NCBI GenBank assembly: GCA_025936825.1 | Contig: JAICSO010000001.1 | Span: 310,001-374,000 of the forward strand | Length of the DNA stretch: 64,000 nucleotides | From: Terriglobales bacterium | GTDB lineage: Bacteria > Acidobacteriota > Terriglobia > Terriglobales > Acidobacteriaceae | Direction of reading: 5' to 3' | Shown: one piece after another, positions 26,301 to 31,686 of the stretch | Position numbering within the stretch: position 1 is the first letter of the stretch | Layout: each line of letters opens with the position of its first letter | Notes under the pieces: generated by a model | The model's database searches: none | Seen by the model: only the letters and a program-made list of their open reading frames with translations | Told to the model about the DNA's origin: nothing | Made by a program: the position numbers and the translations under genes

Positions 26301-27319
26301 GCCGCTTCGGACGTCCCTGTTCCGGAAATGTAGATGTAAAATTGCGGCTCCGTACCGCTAACCCCGCCCGGACAGGTCGTGAGTGTGAGGGTTTTGGTTC
26401 CAGGATTACTTAAATCAGCGTTGTTGCCTTGCGACCAGTTGAAGTCCGTGGCGTACTTGATCGCTTGCACGCCGGCGCTGCCGCTACCGCATCCTCCCCA
26501 GGTCGAATCCCCATGCAGACAAGAGCTGTTGTTCGCGATGCCGCTTCCGAGTTGAGTTGTAGGAACCACGCCGTTGATCAGGTCCGGCTTGTTCGCGGCG
26601 CTCAGGTCGACATATTGCTTGGTGCTCGCCTGCATCGGCGCCGCGGGATTCGCAGGAAGCGTCAGCGGACCGGTCATTGTGTCACCGGATTTCAGAACGA
26701 AGTTGCCGACCGTGCCGCCCCCACTGTTCGCGACAGAAGCATCAACATAGGCTTTATTTACGGCCTGACCGGCTTGTGTAGGCGATGGCAGAATCGGCGC
26801 GACGGCAAACTGTTTCGCACCCGTGATGGTTTCGTTGCCGCTCAGGTGCACCACATTGGCCAATGCGGCATTCACATACTGCTGAGTCGCAAGTTGGCCA
26901 ACCGGCGTGCCCGTGCCGAGGATCGTGCGAACCTGAGCCACCGTTTCCGGAGAGATTGTTCCCACTGCCCAGTATTCCGTCTTCACCGTTCCGTCGCTCA
27001 ATTGATATACGACGGTGTAAGTGATTCCTGTGGGCGTACTCCCCACATTTGGCGCAAGTTGGACGGAAAAAGTTCCAGTGGAGGACAGCGCGATGCTCCT
27101 GGTTCCAGCCGCAACCGCATGCCCATCGGAGGTCGTGAACGCCGGCCAGGAAATCAGTAACGTGCCTGTGGCGGGGCTGCCGTCCGCACGAAAAACCGTG
27201 TCATTAACGGTAGTCAACGCAGGGCCTTGCGCCAGTAGGGCCGCAGCGCTGGTACAGATCACCACCAATAAGAAAAGCCGCCTTGCTCGGCGGCTTATGT
27301 GCAACATACGATCCTCCAA
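23303..27319 (-). CDS. Giant fibre-like protein with a signal peptide
   Basis: A 1338-residue protein. It begins with a basic stretch and a hydrophobic signal (LFLLVVICTSAAALLAQ), then a beta domain (NDTVFRADGSPATGTLLISW) with YQLSDGTVKTEYWAVG. Next come three repeats typical of phage tail fibres: LATQQYVNAALANV, AVNKAYVDASVANS and ASTKQYVDLSAANK, with GDTMTGPLTLPANPAAPMQA between the last two. A beta-helix-like middle (ITVDFSGSIIECWTNTPC and on) and a long beta-rich C-terminus follow. The fibre repeats argue for host binding, while the signal argues for export by the cell. It heads the group of three secreted giants between the phosphatase and terminase genes. Confidence 0.75.
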   Translation of the reverse strand: MEDRMLHISRRARRLFLLVVICTSAAALLAQGPALTTVNDTVFRADGSPATGTLLISWPAFTTSDGHAVAAGTRSIALSSTGTFSVQLAPNVGSTPTGITYTVVYQLSDGTVKTEYWAVGTISPETVAQVRTILGTGTPVGQLATQQYVNAALANVVHLSGNETITGAKQFAVAPILPSPTQAGQAVNKAYVDASVANSGGGTVGNFVLKSGDTMTGPLTLPANPAAPMQASTKQYVDLSAANKPDLINGVVPTTQLGSGIANNSSCLHGDSTWGGCGSGSAGVQAIKYATDFNWSQGNNADLSNPGTKTLTLTTCPGGVSGTEPQFYIYISGTGTSEAAKVTGGTCAGDGQGGTLQFTTVNAHPAGYTISSASGGLQETLIAARFTPTNPPTFSQAGKVIVPPGEFKVYATVAIRASNITVDFSGSIIECWTNTPCIFAGDPTISTAFEDITLINPRGRPTVSGGLQPFIEVNAQKTRVLNVSTRTGVAGGTFGSYVQIDDDQAFLLDGLDTSLGQGLRCDATACSPAIYAPGPFNTYSAVGWLKNLNISLQCNGNGVDWESGNSLRITDSVIQGYAQYGVRGGTRRGGYAGMSLENVYEEVGGCTNPLGNIGQAGVIAQGKSVVYNGGVGPSGNIPRFANNGTNDYRYYVIAHNPIGVSNPLYAGSAMSDGTSSIIVTTPDIAGASSFDLLRVTPNGMEQAPYGTGSFAVVTNVSRASACSNGVCTFTDTQAPLQSYTVAASTYFPLLTYWPASIVLGAASDSGSPLAGARAWLENMSSGIASVSGTAQPSAFSINCDALGYWTPIWLSCFSAMAPQTFHQQGAMLLAVKPNADANRSLNLKGRLNFTTLGTAPGHIITLSDSNFQKTIATQNNRPDSDPNDAFIGYDQGNGDPTQIGISFGAPRSLSNYIGNAGDGSSWLERLTSTLKEFKTNVKMNQGLTVLGSVQANSFVSTGTGPWSLQGNFGTLTQAPAGQSLVGFGTNGKLQVSENGAALQEVAKLDSNGNVATAVALAQTPTQCSGSFATGVQANGNANCSTASQIQLAETSQPTGIPNYGIFWFDLSCHCPKVISNNGQPVQLGLTNIFNQDSNGTNPANTLEQVNGTNPQAFRVYGTWTNATNWERFGLGWDQSDSYFVLKAENAGSGSQRGIGFWIGSNVRWAIDTASNLKPFADNQFSLGSTTLRPATGYFGTAIYSPALLLQGAANSSGGPVNLISQTAAIATTNMLTGAAVGQYQVSVYLESDASCTTPGSATVSAVLGWGDRTGARTMTVPLQGSGVTNGTVALGSLANFGQAVVTLWNNSTSNNLTYSTNYTGCTTGTGTYALYITYRRLQ

Positions 27320-27340
27320 AACTGATCTGATTGTGACTAG

Positions 27341-27907
27341 TTAGTCTGGAACTCGCTCCCCCAGGAAACGCTCGACGCTCTCGACGTAAACGTCGGCGAA
27401 GTCGACTACCGGACGCCGCGACACAATGGTGCGCATGGCATCCTGCATCTCCCACCCATCGGAACACAGAATAGCGAGCGTCATCATGGCCGCGCGGTGG
27501 ACACCGGCTGCGCAGTGGACAAACAGGCGTGCCCCGTCATCCTTCAAGGCGCGTTCGGCAAATTCGACGCCTCGCTGAAACAGTTCAGGAGGCTTCGGCT
27601 GGAAATCGTCGTCGGTCGGGTTCCAAAGAACGTCGATTCCGTGCGGCTTGGCCAACGGTGTGTCGTCGAACTCGATCTGCATGTCGATGACGTGAGTGAT
27701 GCCCGCCCGCGCCAGCGCTGCCATGTTTTCTGGGTTCCAAATTCCACCGCCGATTGCGAGCCGGCCGGTGATCCACGTCATGTCCATCCCAAAATTCCCA
27801 TATCTGAGATTTGCCAGCAAACTTCTGCCGGTTGGAGATGAACCGGCCATGCGCGCCTGCCATTGCTGGCAAGGCCGCAGCGGCGCGAATACCATCTCCA
27901 CCTTCAT
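27341..27907 (-). CDS. Dual-specificity / tyrosine-type protein phosphatase
   Basis: A 188-residue phosphatase. The signature HCAAGVHRA (H-C-x5-R) near residue 133 gives the catalytic Cys and Arg; ITGRLAIGGGIWNPENMAAL and HGIDVLWNPTDDD are typical of the dual-specificity fold, the latter with a plausible general-acid Asp. The substrate could be phosphoprotein, RNA 5' phosphate or a phospholipid. The ATG at 27907 follows the corrected stop of the preceding gene by one base (TAG A ATG), so it is favoured over the internal ATG at 27787. It sits between the regulatory region and the secreted fibre genes of the element. Confidence 0.85.
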   Translation of the reverse strand: MKVEMVFAPLRPCQQWQARMAGSSPTGRSLLANLRYGNFGMDMTWITGRLAIGGGIWNPENMAALARAGITHVIDMQIEFDDTPLAKPHGIDVLWNPTDDDFQPKPPELFQRGVEFAERALKDDGARLFVHCAAGVHRAAMMTLAILCSDGWEMQDAMRTIVSRRPVVDFADVYVESVERFLGERVPD

Positions 27908-27908
27908 T

Positions 27909-28224
27909 CTACGGGATGAACTTGGATTTCACGGCCGGAGCCGGATTCATTGGGGATTTGCTTTCGTCAACTCCGAGATGCCGAAGAAGAACTTTCGACA
28001 GGGTGTCTTCCGGAGCATCGTCTTCTCCGACGGTTGCCGGATAAGATTCCAACCATCTCGAACAGATACTTAATTGCCTGGTACTGGCCTTCTTCCATCA
28101 CGCCGTCAATGGCGCACTGCACCATGGCGACGGCGTTTTGTGCCACGAGATCTGTGAGTTTCTGGCGCAATTCGGGCAGGGTAGTGCCTGCTTCGGAAGT
28201 CCTGCGCGCCATGAGTGTGCCCAT
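27909..28224 (-). CDS. Small conserved-looking phage protein, frameshifted
   Basis: This gene opens with MGTLMARRTSEAGTTLPELR, continues as a helical region (LTDLVAQNAVAMVQCAIDGV, MEEGQYQAIKYLFEMVGI), and then breaks. The present frame becomes an Arg/Ser tail, whereas the next frame reads PATVGEDDAPEDTLSKVLLR and on to a TAG at 27909, one base before the phosphatase start. One extra T in ATCTTATCC explains the break. About 104 residues are expected if it is corrected. Three possible starts exist (GTG 28239, ATG 28224, ATG 28212), none with a clear ribosome site; the first lies inside a terminator hairpin. Function unknown. Confidence 0.7.
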
Positions 28225-28226
28225 GT

Positions 28227-28256
28227 AAAAAGAGCGCACCGTTTGGGGCGCGCTCT
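28227..28256 (-). terminator. Intrinsic terminator or leader hairpin before the late genes
   Basis: On the minus strand AGAGCGC and GCGCTCT form a perfect 7-bp stem, extended by three further pairs around a CCAAAC loop and followed at once by a run of T. It lies downstream of the promoter at 28280-28285 and directly upstream of the start of the small gene. It may therefore stop both read-through from the upstream gene and initiation from that promoter unless it is overcome. Confidence 0.8.
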
Positions 28257-28279
28257 ATCTTTTCTCGATTGTTAATTTC

Positions 28280-28318
28280 ATTATAGCATATAGTTAAGCA
28301 AAGTGTGCCACACTTTGC
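28280..28318 (-). promoter_or_regulatory. Extended -10 promoter with 21-bp palindromic operator
   Basis: The minus strand has TGCTATAAT, a perfect TATAAT with an extended -10 TG (TATAAT at 28280-28285). The -35 region is covered by a perfect palindrome with arms GCAAAGTGTG and CACACTTTGC around one central base (28298-28318). The surrounding bases are unusually AT-rich for this genome. The probable start of transcription is near 28273. This looks like the controlled promoter of the long leftward late run. Confidence 0.75.
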
Positions 28319-28324
28319 AGAAAT

Positions 28325-28870
28325 TTATTCTGCTTGTTTCCAGTCACTTGACGAAAAACGGCCCTCTTCGCCCTCTTGACAAAGTTTTCCACAGGTCGGG
28401 TCTGGCAGGCGGTTCAATAGCCCGCCAGCGAGGAACAGTTCGCTCACACGGTCGAGAGCCAGCGAAAATTCCCGGCACACGGTTCGTCGACCGCAGTGCA
28501 GGACATCTGCAGCCTCGTCCCGTGTGTAGTCGTGGAAGATGATGATTGAGATCATCTGTTTCGCAAAGTCGCTCAATTGCTCGAGAACGTGTTCCACATC
28601 GTGCACGAAAATGACACCATCTTCAAAACTCGACATATGGTAGGCAGTCACTTTTGAGCGGAAGAGTTCGCGGCCCAGGAGTGAGGGCAGACGCCCGATT
28701 TCGATTGAGCTTTGCAGGTAACGCCTTAATAGAGCTACGGTTCGTTCACGGTAGAGCCAGAGATCCGGGTCAAAATTCAGGTCAGTTTCCGATTGGAAGT
28801 CGTCCCAGTAGTTGGGGCGTTCATCGGACTGCACAGCCGCTTCGCGGGAAATGTAGGGATAGCCGCTCAT
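28325..28870 (-). CDS. Sigma-70 region 4-like regulator
   Basis: A 181-residue protein. Residues about 105-160 (LEQLSDFAKQMISIIIFHDY, then TRDEAADVLHCGRRTVCREF) match the helix-turn-helix of sigma region 4; the region before is helical but does not show a clear region 2. It could be an alternative sigma factor with a divergent first half, or a phage activator using a region 4-like domain. The ATG at 28870 has an excellent ribosome site (GGAGGGAACGC) and overlaps the stop of the zinc-ribbon gene by ATGA, so a longer upstream frame is not used. It lies immediately before the palindromic promoter of the late genes, a good place for their regulator. Confidence 0.75.
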   Translation of the reverse strand: MSGYPYISREAAVQSDERPNYWDDFQSETDLNFDPDLWLYRERTVALLRRYLQSSIEIGRLPSLLGRELFRSKVTAYHMSSFEDGVIFVHDVEHVLEQLSDFAKQMISIIIFHDYTRDEAADVLHCGRRTVCREFSLALDRVSELFLAGGLLNRLPDPTCGKLCQEGEEGRFSSSDWKQAE

Positions 28871-29094
28871 GCGTTCCCTCCTTCGGCCCAAAAGGCGCTG
28901 TGGACGGGCGCAGCGTTCGCGCCTTTCAGGTCGCTGGAGTGGTCCGTGCCTCGCCAGCCTGGCAGCCCGGCCAGTGCTCTGGCACAAGACCTGCAAATGA
29001 CAACTTCCGACCCCCGAAGACGGAGCCACAACGTTCCACAACGTTCGCAGTATTTCAGTTCTAGCTCTAGAAGCTTTCTTTCTTGTGTTTCCAT
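28867..29094 (-). CDS. Small zinc-ribbon protein
   Basis: A 75-residue protein with two Cys pairs, CERC near residue 16 and CRSC near residue 34, spaced like a zinc ribbon. A helix (LLELELKY) precedes them and a low-complexity tail follows. The start is supported by GGAGGAAAC before the ATG. It overlaps the region 4-like gene by four bases and both are probably translated together. It may bind DNA, RNA or RNA polymerase, but this is unproven. Confidence 0.75.
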   Translation of the reverse strand: METQERKLLELELKYCERCGTLWLRLRGSEVVICRSCARALAGLPGWRGTDHSSDLKGANAAPVHSAFWAEGGNA

Positions 29095-29117
29095 GTTTCC
29101 TCCGCTGCTTCCAACAC

Positions 29118-29154
29118 AAAAACCCTGCCGCGGGTCTAACCCGGCGACAGGGTT
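29118..29154 (-). terminator. Intrinsic terminator after the first early gene
   Basis: On the minus strand AACCCTG pairs with CAGGGTT, with an inner GGGT/ACCC stem, and is followed by TTTTTG. It lies between the small basic gene (ending at 29186) and the zinc-ribbon gene (starting at 29094), so transcription from the early promoter must pass it to reach the regulator genes. Confidence 0.85.
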
Positions 29155-29185
29155 CGTTTCTGTTACGAGTGGCCTGTTTTGCTAT

Positions 29186-29422
29186 TTATTTGTGTTTGTG
29201 GCGATCAATGCTGCCTTCACGGATCACTCGGGTTTCGGAAATATCCTTCCTCGTAGCTGACTTGAGAACCCGTCCGTTGCTCACCACTACGCTCAATTTG
29301 CCGCTAAAGCGCAATTGCGCCAGCAGGCGCTCCATAGCCGCGGAGAGGACCTCAGCAGCCCGCACCTTGCGGCGAAACTCCAGGAAGCCCGTTTCGTCCG
29401 GTTCGCGCAACCCTTGTGTCAT
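29186..29422 (-). CDS. Small basic early protein
   Basis: A protein of about 78 residues (MTQGLREPDETGFLEFRRKV; AAEVLSAAMERLLAQLRFSG; then VVVSNGRVLKSATRKDISET), with charged helices and a basic C-terminus. No family recognised. A TTG at 29452 is an alternative start. It is the first gene downstream of the early promoter and is followed by a terminator; an antiterminator or regulatory role would fit but is a guess. Confidence 0.65.
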   Translation of the reverse strand: MTQGLREPDETGFLEFRRKVRAAEVLSAAMERLLAQLRFSGKLSVVVSNGRVLKSATRKDISETRVIREGSIDRHKHK

Positions 29423-29481
29423 GCCCCATTCTCTTTCTCCCCTCAATCCCAATATCCTTATGGGTTATAAGTGCTAGTTTG

Positions 29482-29511
29482 TTGTATAGCTACAAGAAAA
29501 AAGCAAGTCAA
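29482..29511 (-). promoter_or_regulatory. Early promoter with overlapping operator-like palindrome
   Basis: The minus strand has TTGACT (29506-29511), 17 bases, then TATACA (29483-29488), a near-consensus housekeeping promoter. The -10 is covered by TTGTATAGCTACAA (29482-29495), palindromic in its outer five bases. It contains the half-site GTATAGC that also forms the palindrome before the repressor gene, so the repressor probably shuts this promoter. Confidence 0.8.
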
Positions 29512-29677
29512 GGGACAACCGCATCCTGTTCTGAGTGTGACGGTTGGAACGCTTCAATCCGTTCTTTCGCCGCATGGAACTCGCAGATTGCCTGTGGAAA
29601 ACCTTGTTCCGTTCCGAAACCAGAACAGCAAAGTTCCTTCATCCGGCTCTCAATTCACACAAATGGATTGGGCGAGT

Positions 29678-29703
29678 GTATAGCTATTCGCTATACTCCA
29701 GAT
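29678..29703 (+). promoter_or_regulatory. Repressor promoter with GTATAGC operator; leaderless start
   Basis: GTATAGC (29678-29684) and GCTATAC (29690-29696) form a perfect palindrome with a 5-base spacer. The right arm overlaps TATACT (29692-29697), a good -10, with a weak TTGGGC 18 bases upstream. Transcription would begin about 29704, exactly at the repressor's ATG, and no ribosome site precedes it. So the mRNA is probably leaderless. Confidence 0.7.
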
Positions 29704-30417
29704 ATGAAATTCAAGAGCTTGCAGGAGAATCTGCGCAGAACTTTGCTCGAACGAATTGGCGATGGTGAGCTTACGGGTTTGCGATTGGCCGATCAGATCG
29801 GCTTTAAGCAGGCTCACATTTCCAATTTTCTCAACCGTAAACGCGGGCTGAGCCTCGAAGCCATGGACAAAGTGCTGAACGTGCAGCATCTCTCGGTGCT
29901 CGATCTGCTTGACCCCGCGGAAATCAACAAGCGCGCCAGCATTCCACCACCCAGCGAGGACGAATTCGACAACGTCCTCGTAGTAGAGGGCCCGGTGGCT
30001 GCCATGCAGCCGCTCATCATGAGCATGAAAGTGCGCGACATTCAGAAGTTCAAACGCGGTTTTTTGCGCAAACTGCGCGCGGATGTCCAGGGGAAACGTC
30101 GGGATTGGGAGCGTTTCGTCGCTATTCGCGCCGAGGCTGATGCCATCAGCATGTATCCACGACTGTTGCCCGGCGCGACGGTGCTTATTGACCGCCACTA
30201 CACGTCTTTGCAGCCTTATCGCCGCGGCGAGTCCAATATTTATGCTGTCTTTGTGAACGGCCTTTGCAAAATTCGATACGTCGAGGCTGCAGGGGACAAC
30301 CTCGTGTTCCGGCCTCACAACCAGAGCTACAGTGTCGAAATTGTGCCCTTGGAGAAGGGGCAGACTGCTGCCGAGTATTTGATAGGAAGAGTTTGCTATG
30401 TAGGCATGGAAATGTAG
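29704..30417 (+). CDS. CI/LexA-like phage repressor (HTH plus S24 peptidase domain)
   Basis: A 237-residue repressor. Residues about 18-60 form the helix-turn-helix (LTGLRLADQIGFKQAHISNF, then LNRKRGLSLEAM). The C-terminal domain has the S24 pattern: SMYPRLLPGATVLIDRHY with the nucleophile Ser in SMYP, and the Lys of GLCKIRYVEAAGDNL as its base. These predict self-cleavage under DNA damage, although no clear Ala-Gly cleavage site is seen in the linker (VEGPVAAMQP is the closest). A much longer upstream frame is not used: the ATG at 29704 coincides with the promoter's expected start point. It is the right-most gene of the element and converges on ddl 30 bases away. Confidence 0.88.
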   Translation: MKFKSLQENLRRTLLERIGDGELTGLRLADQIGFKQAHISNFLNRKRGLSLEAMDKVLNVQHLSVLDLLDPAEINKRASIPPPSEDEFDNVLVVEGPVAAMQPLIMSMKVRDIQKFKRGFLRKLRADVQGKRRDWERFVAIRAEADAISMYPRLLPGATVLIDRHYTSLQPYRRGESNIYAVFVNGLCKIRYVEAAGDNLVFRPHNQSYSVEIVPLEKGQTAAEYLIGRVCYVGMEM

Positions 30418-30446
30418 ACCGGTGGAAGGCCCCGGCATCACACTAC

Positions 30447-31628
30447 TCAGCGGCTATATTGATTTCTTTTCTTATCCGCGTGGCGGTCGAGGCCGAGTTG
30501 GATCAGCCGCTCGATTAACTCCGGATACGATACTCCAGAAGCGGCCCACAGCTTGGGATACATACTGATCGAAGTAAAGCCCGGCATGGTGTTGATCTCG
30601 TTGAGGTAGATTTTGCGCGACTTCGGATCCATCAGGAAATCCACCCGCGAAAGCCCAGAACAATCCACCGCACGAAAGGCCGCGATCGCCAACTGCTGCA
30701 CTTGCTTCATCTCTGATTTGCTCAGCTTCGCCGGAATGATGAGCTGTGACCCTTCATCCAGGTACTTCGCAGAGTAGTCGTAGAACTCGGCGCTGGGAAC
30801 GATTTCGCCAGCAACCGACGCTTCGGGGTTGTCGTTGCCCAGCACCGCGCACTCGATTTCGCGGGCCTTGTGCTTCTTCCCGCCCACGCCTTCTTCGATC
30901 ACGATCTTGCGATCAAACTTGGCGGCCTCGTCGATCGCAGGGCCGAGTTCCTTGCGATCGTGCGCCTTCGAAATTCCTACTGATGAGCCAAGGTTTGCCG
31001 GCTTCACGAAGACTGGATACTTCAGCTTGCTTTCAACCAGCTTCTGTACTTTTTTTGCATTTGCTTCCCACTGGCTGCGAAGCACCGTTACGTGTTTCAC
31101 GATCGGCAGGCCTGCCGCGCGAAACAGGGACTTCATGACATCTTTGTCCATGCCCGCAGCGGAGCCCAGTACGCCGCCGCCGACGTAGGCGATGTCCGCA
31201 AGTTCCAGGAGGCCTTGCACGGTGCCGTCTTCGCCAAACGTTCCGTGGAGCACGGGAAAGATCACGTCGACATTGATCGCGCGATCGGATGCGCGACGCG
31301 CGAGAGCATCGGTTTGAAATGGCTGCATGCCCGCGCCATGAGGCTCGGGAGGCATGACGAACGCTTCGCCGTTTTGCAGAACCGCAGCAGAAGGCGTGGC
31401 TTCAGGATCGCCCGCCCGCAGGTGCCGCTCTTCATGGGGAGGCTTGCCGGAAAGCAGTCGCTCCGCTTCGCCGGAAGTGACCCAGCGGCCTTCCTTGGTG
31501 ATCCCGATCGGAACAACTTCGAACTTCTCTTTATCTATGGCTTTGAAGACCGAGGCAGCCGAGAGCAGCGAAATTTCGTGCTCGCCGCTGCGCCCCCCAA
31601 AAAGAATGCCTACCCGCAACTTTTTCAT
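30447..31628 (-). CDS. ddl: D-alanine--D-alanine ligase
   Basis: A 393-residue ATP-grasp enzyme that makes the D-Ala-D-Ala dipeptide of peptidoglycan. The N-terminus LRVGILFGGRSGEHEISLLS is diagnostic, YVGGGVLGSAAGMDKDVMKS carries the conserved Ser and Lys, PVFVKPANLGSSVGISKAHD is the ATP-binding loop, and YLNEINTMPGFTSISMYPKL holds the magnesium ligands Glu/Asn and the C-terminal loop. It is longer than average because of an insertion around residues 60-105. It faces the repressor gene tail to tail and marks the right edge of the prophage-like element. Confidence 0.95.
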   Translation of the reverse strand: MKKLRVGILFGGRSGEHEISLLSAASVFKAIDKEKFEVVPIGITKEGRWVTSGEAERLLSGKPPHEERHLRAGDPEATPSAAVLQNGEAFVMPPEPHGAGMQPFQTDALARRASDRAINVDVIFPVLHGTFGEDGTVQGLLELADIAYVGGGVLGSAAGMDKDVMKSLFRAAGLPIVKHVTVLRSQWEANAKKVQKLVESKLKYPVFVKPANLGSSVGISKAHDRKELGPAIDEAAKFDRKIVIEEGVGGKKHKAREIECAVLGNDNPEASVAGEIVPSAEFYDYSAKYLDEGSQLIIPAKLSKSEMKQVQQLAIAAFRAVDCSGLSRVDFLMDPKSRKIYLNEINTMPGFTSISMYPKLWAASGVSYPELIERLIQLGLDRHADKKRNQYSR

Positions 31629-31686
31629 GACGTTTCAGTGTGGAGCGTAGACCAGGGTTCGTCAATCGCTGCGCAGATTCCGGTGA

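Noticed and set aside
28298-28318. A sigma-54 promoter (TGGCAC ... TTGCT)
   Set aside because: The GG to GC distance is two bases too short, and the sequence is explained by the palindrome.
29416-29703. An N-terminal extension of the repressor from 29416
   Set aside because: The extension covers both promoters and operators and has no domain; the helix-turn-helix begins after the ATG at 29704.
4211-30460. GCGGCTACATT (4211) and GCGGCTATATT (30450) as phage attachment sites
   Set aside because: Only 11 bases with one mismatch, and the second lies inside the ddl coding end; no integrase found. Probably chance.
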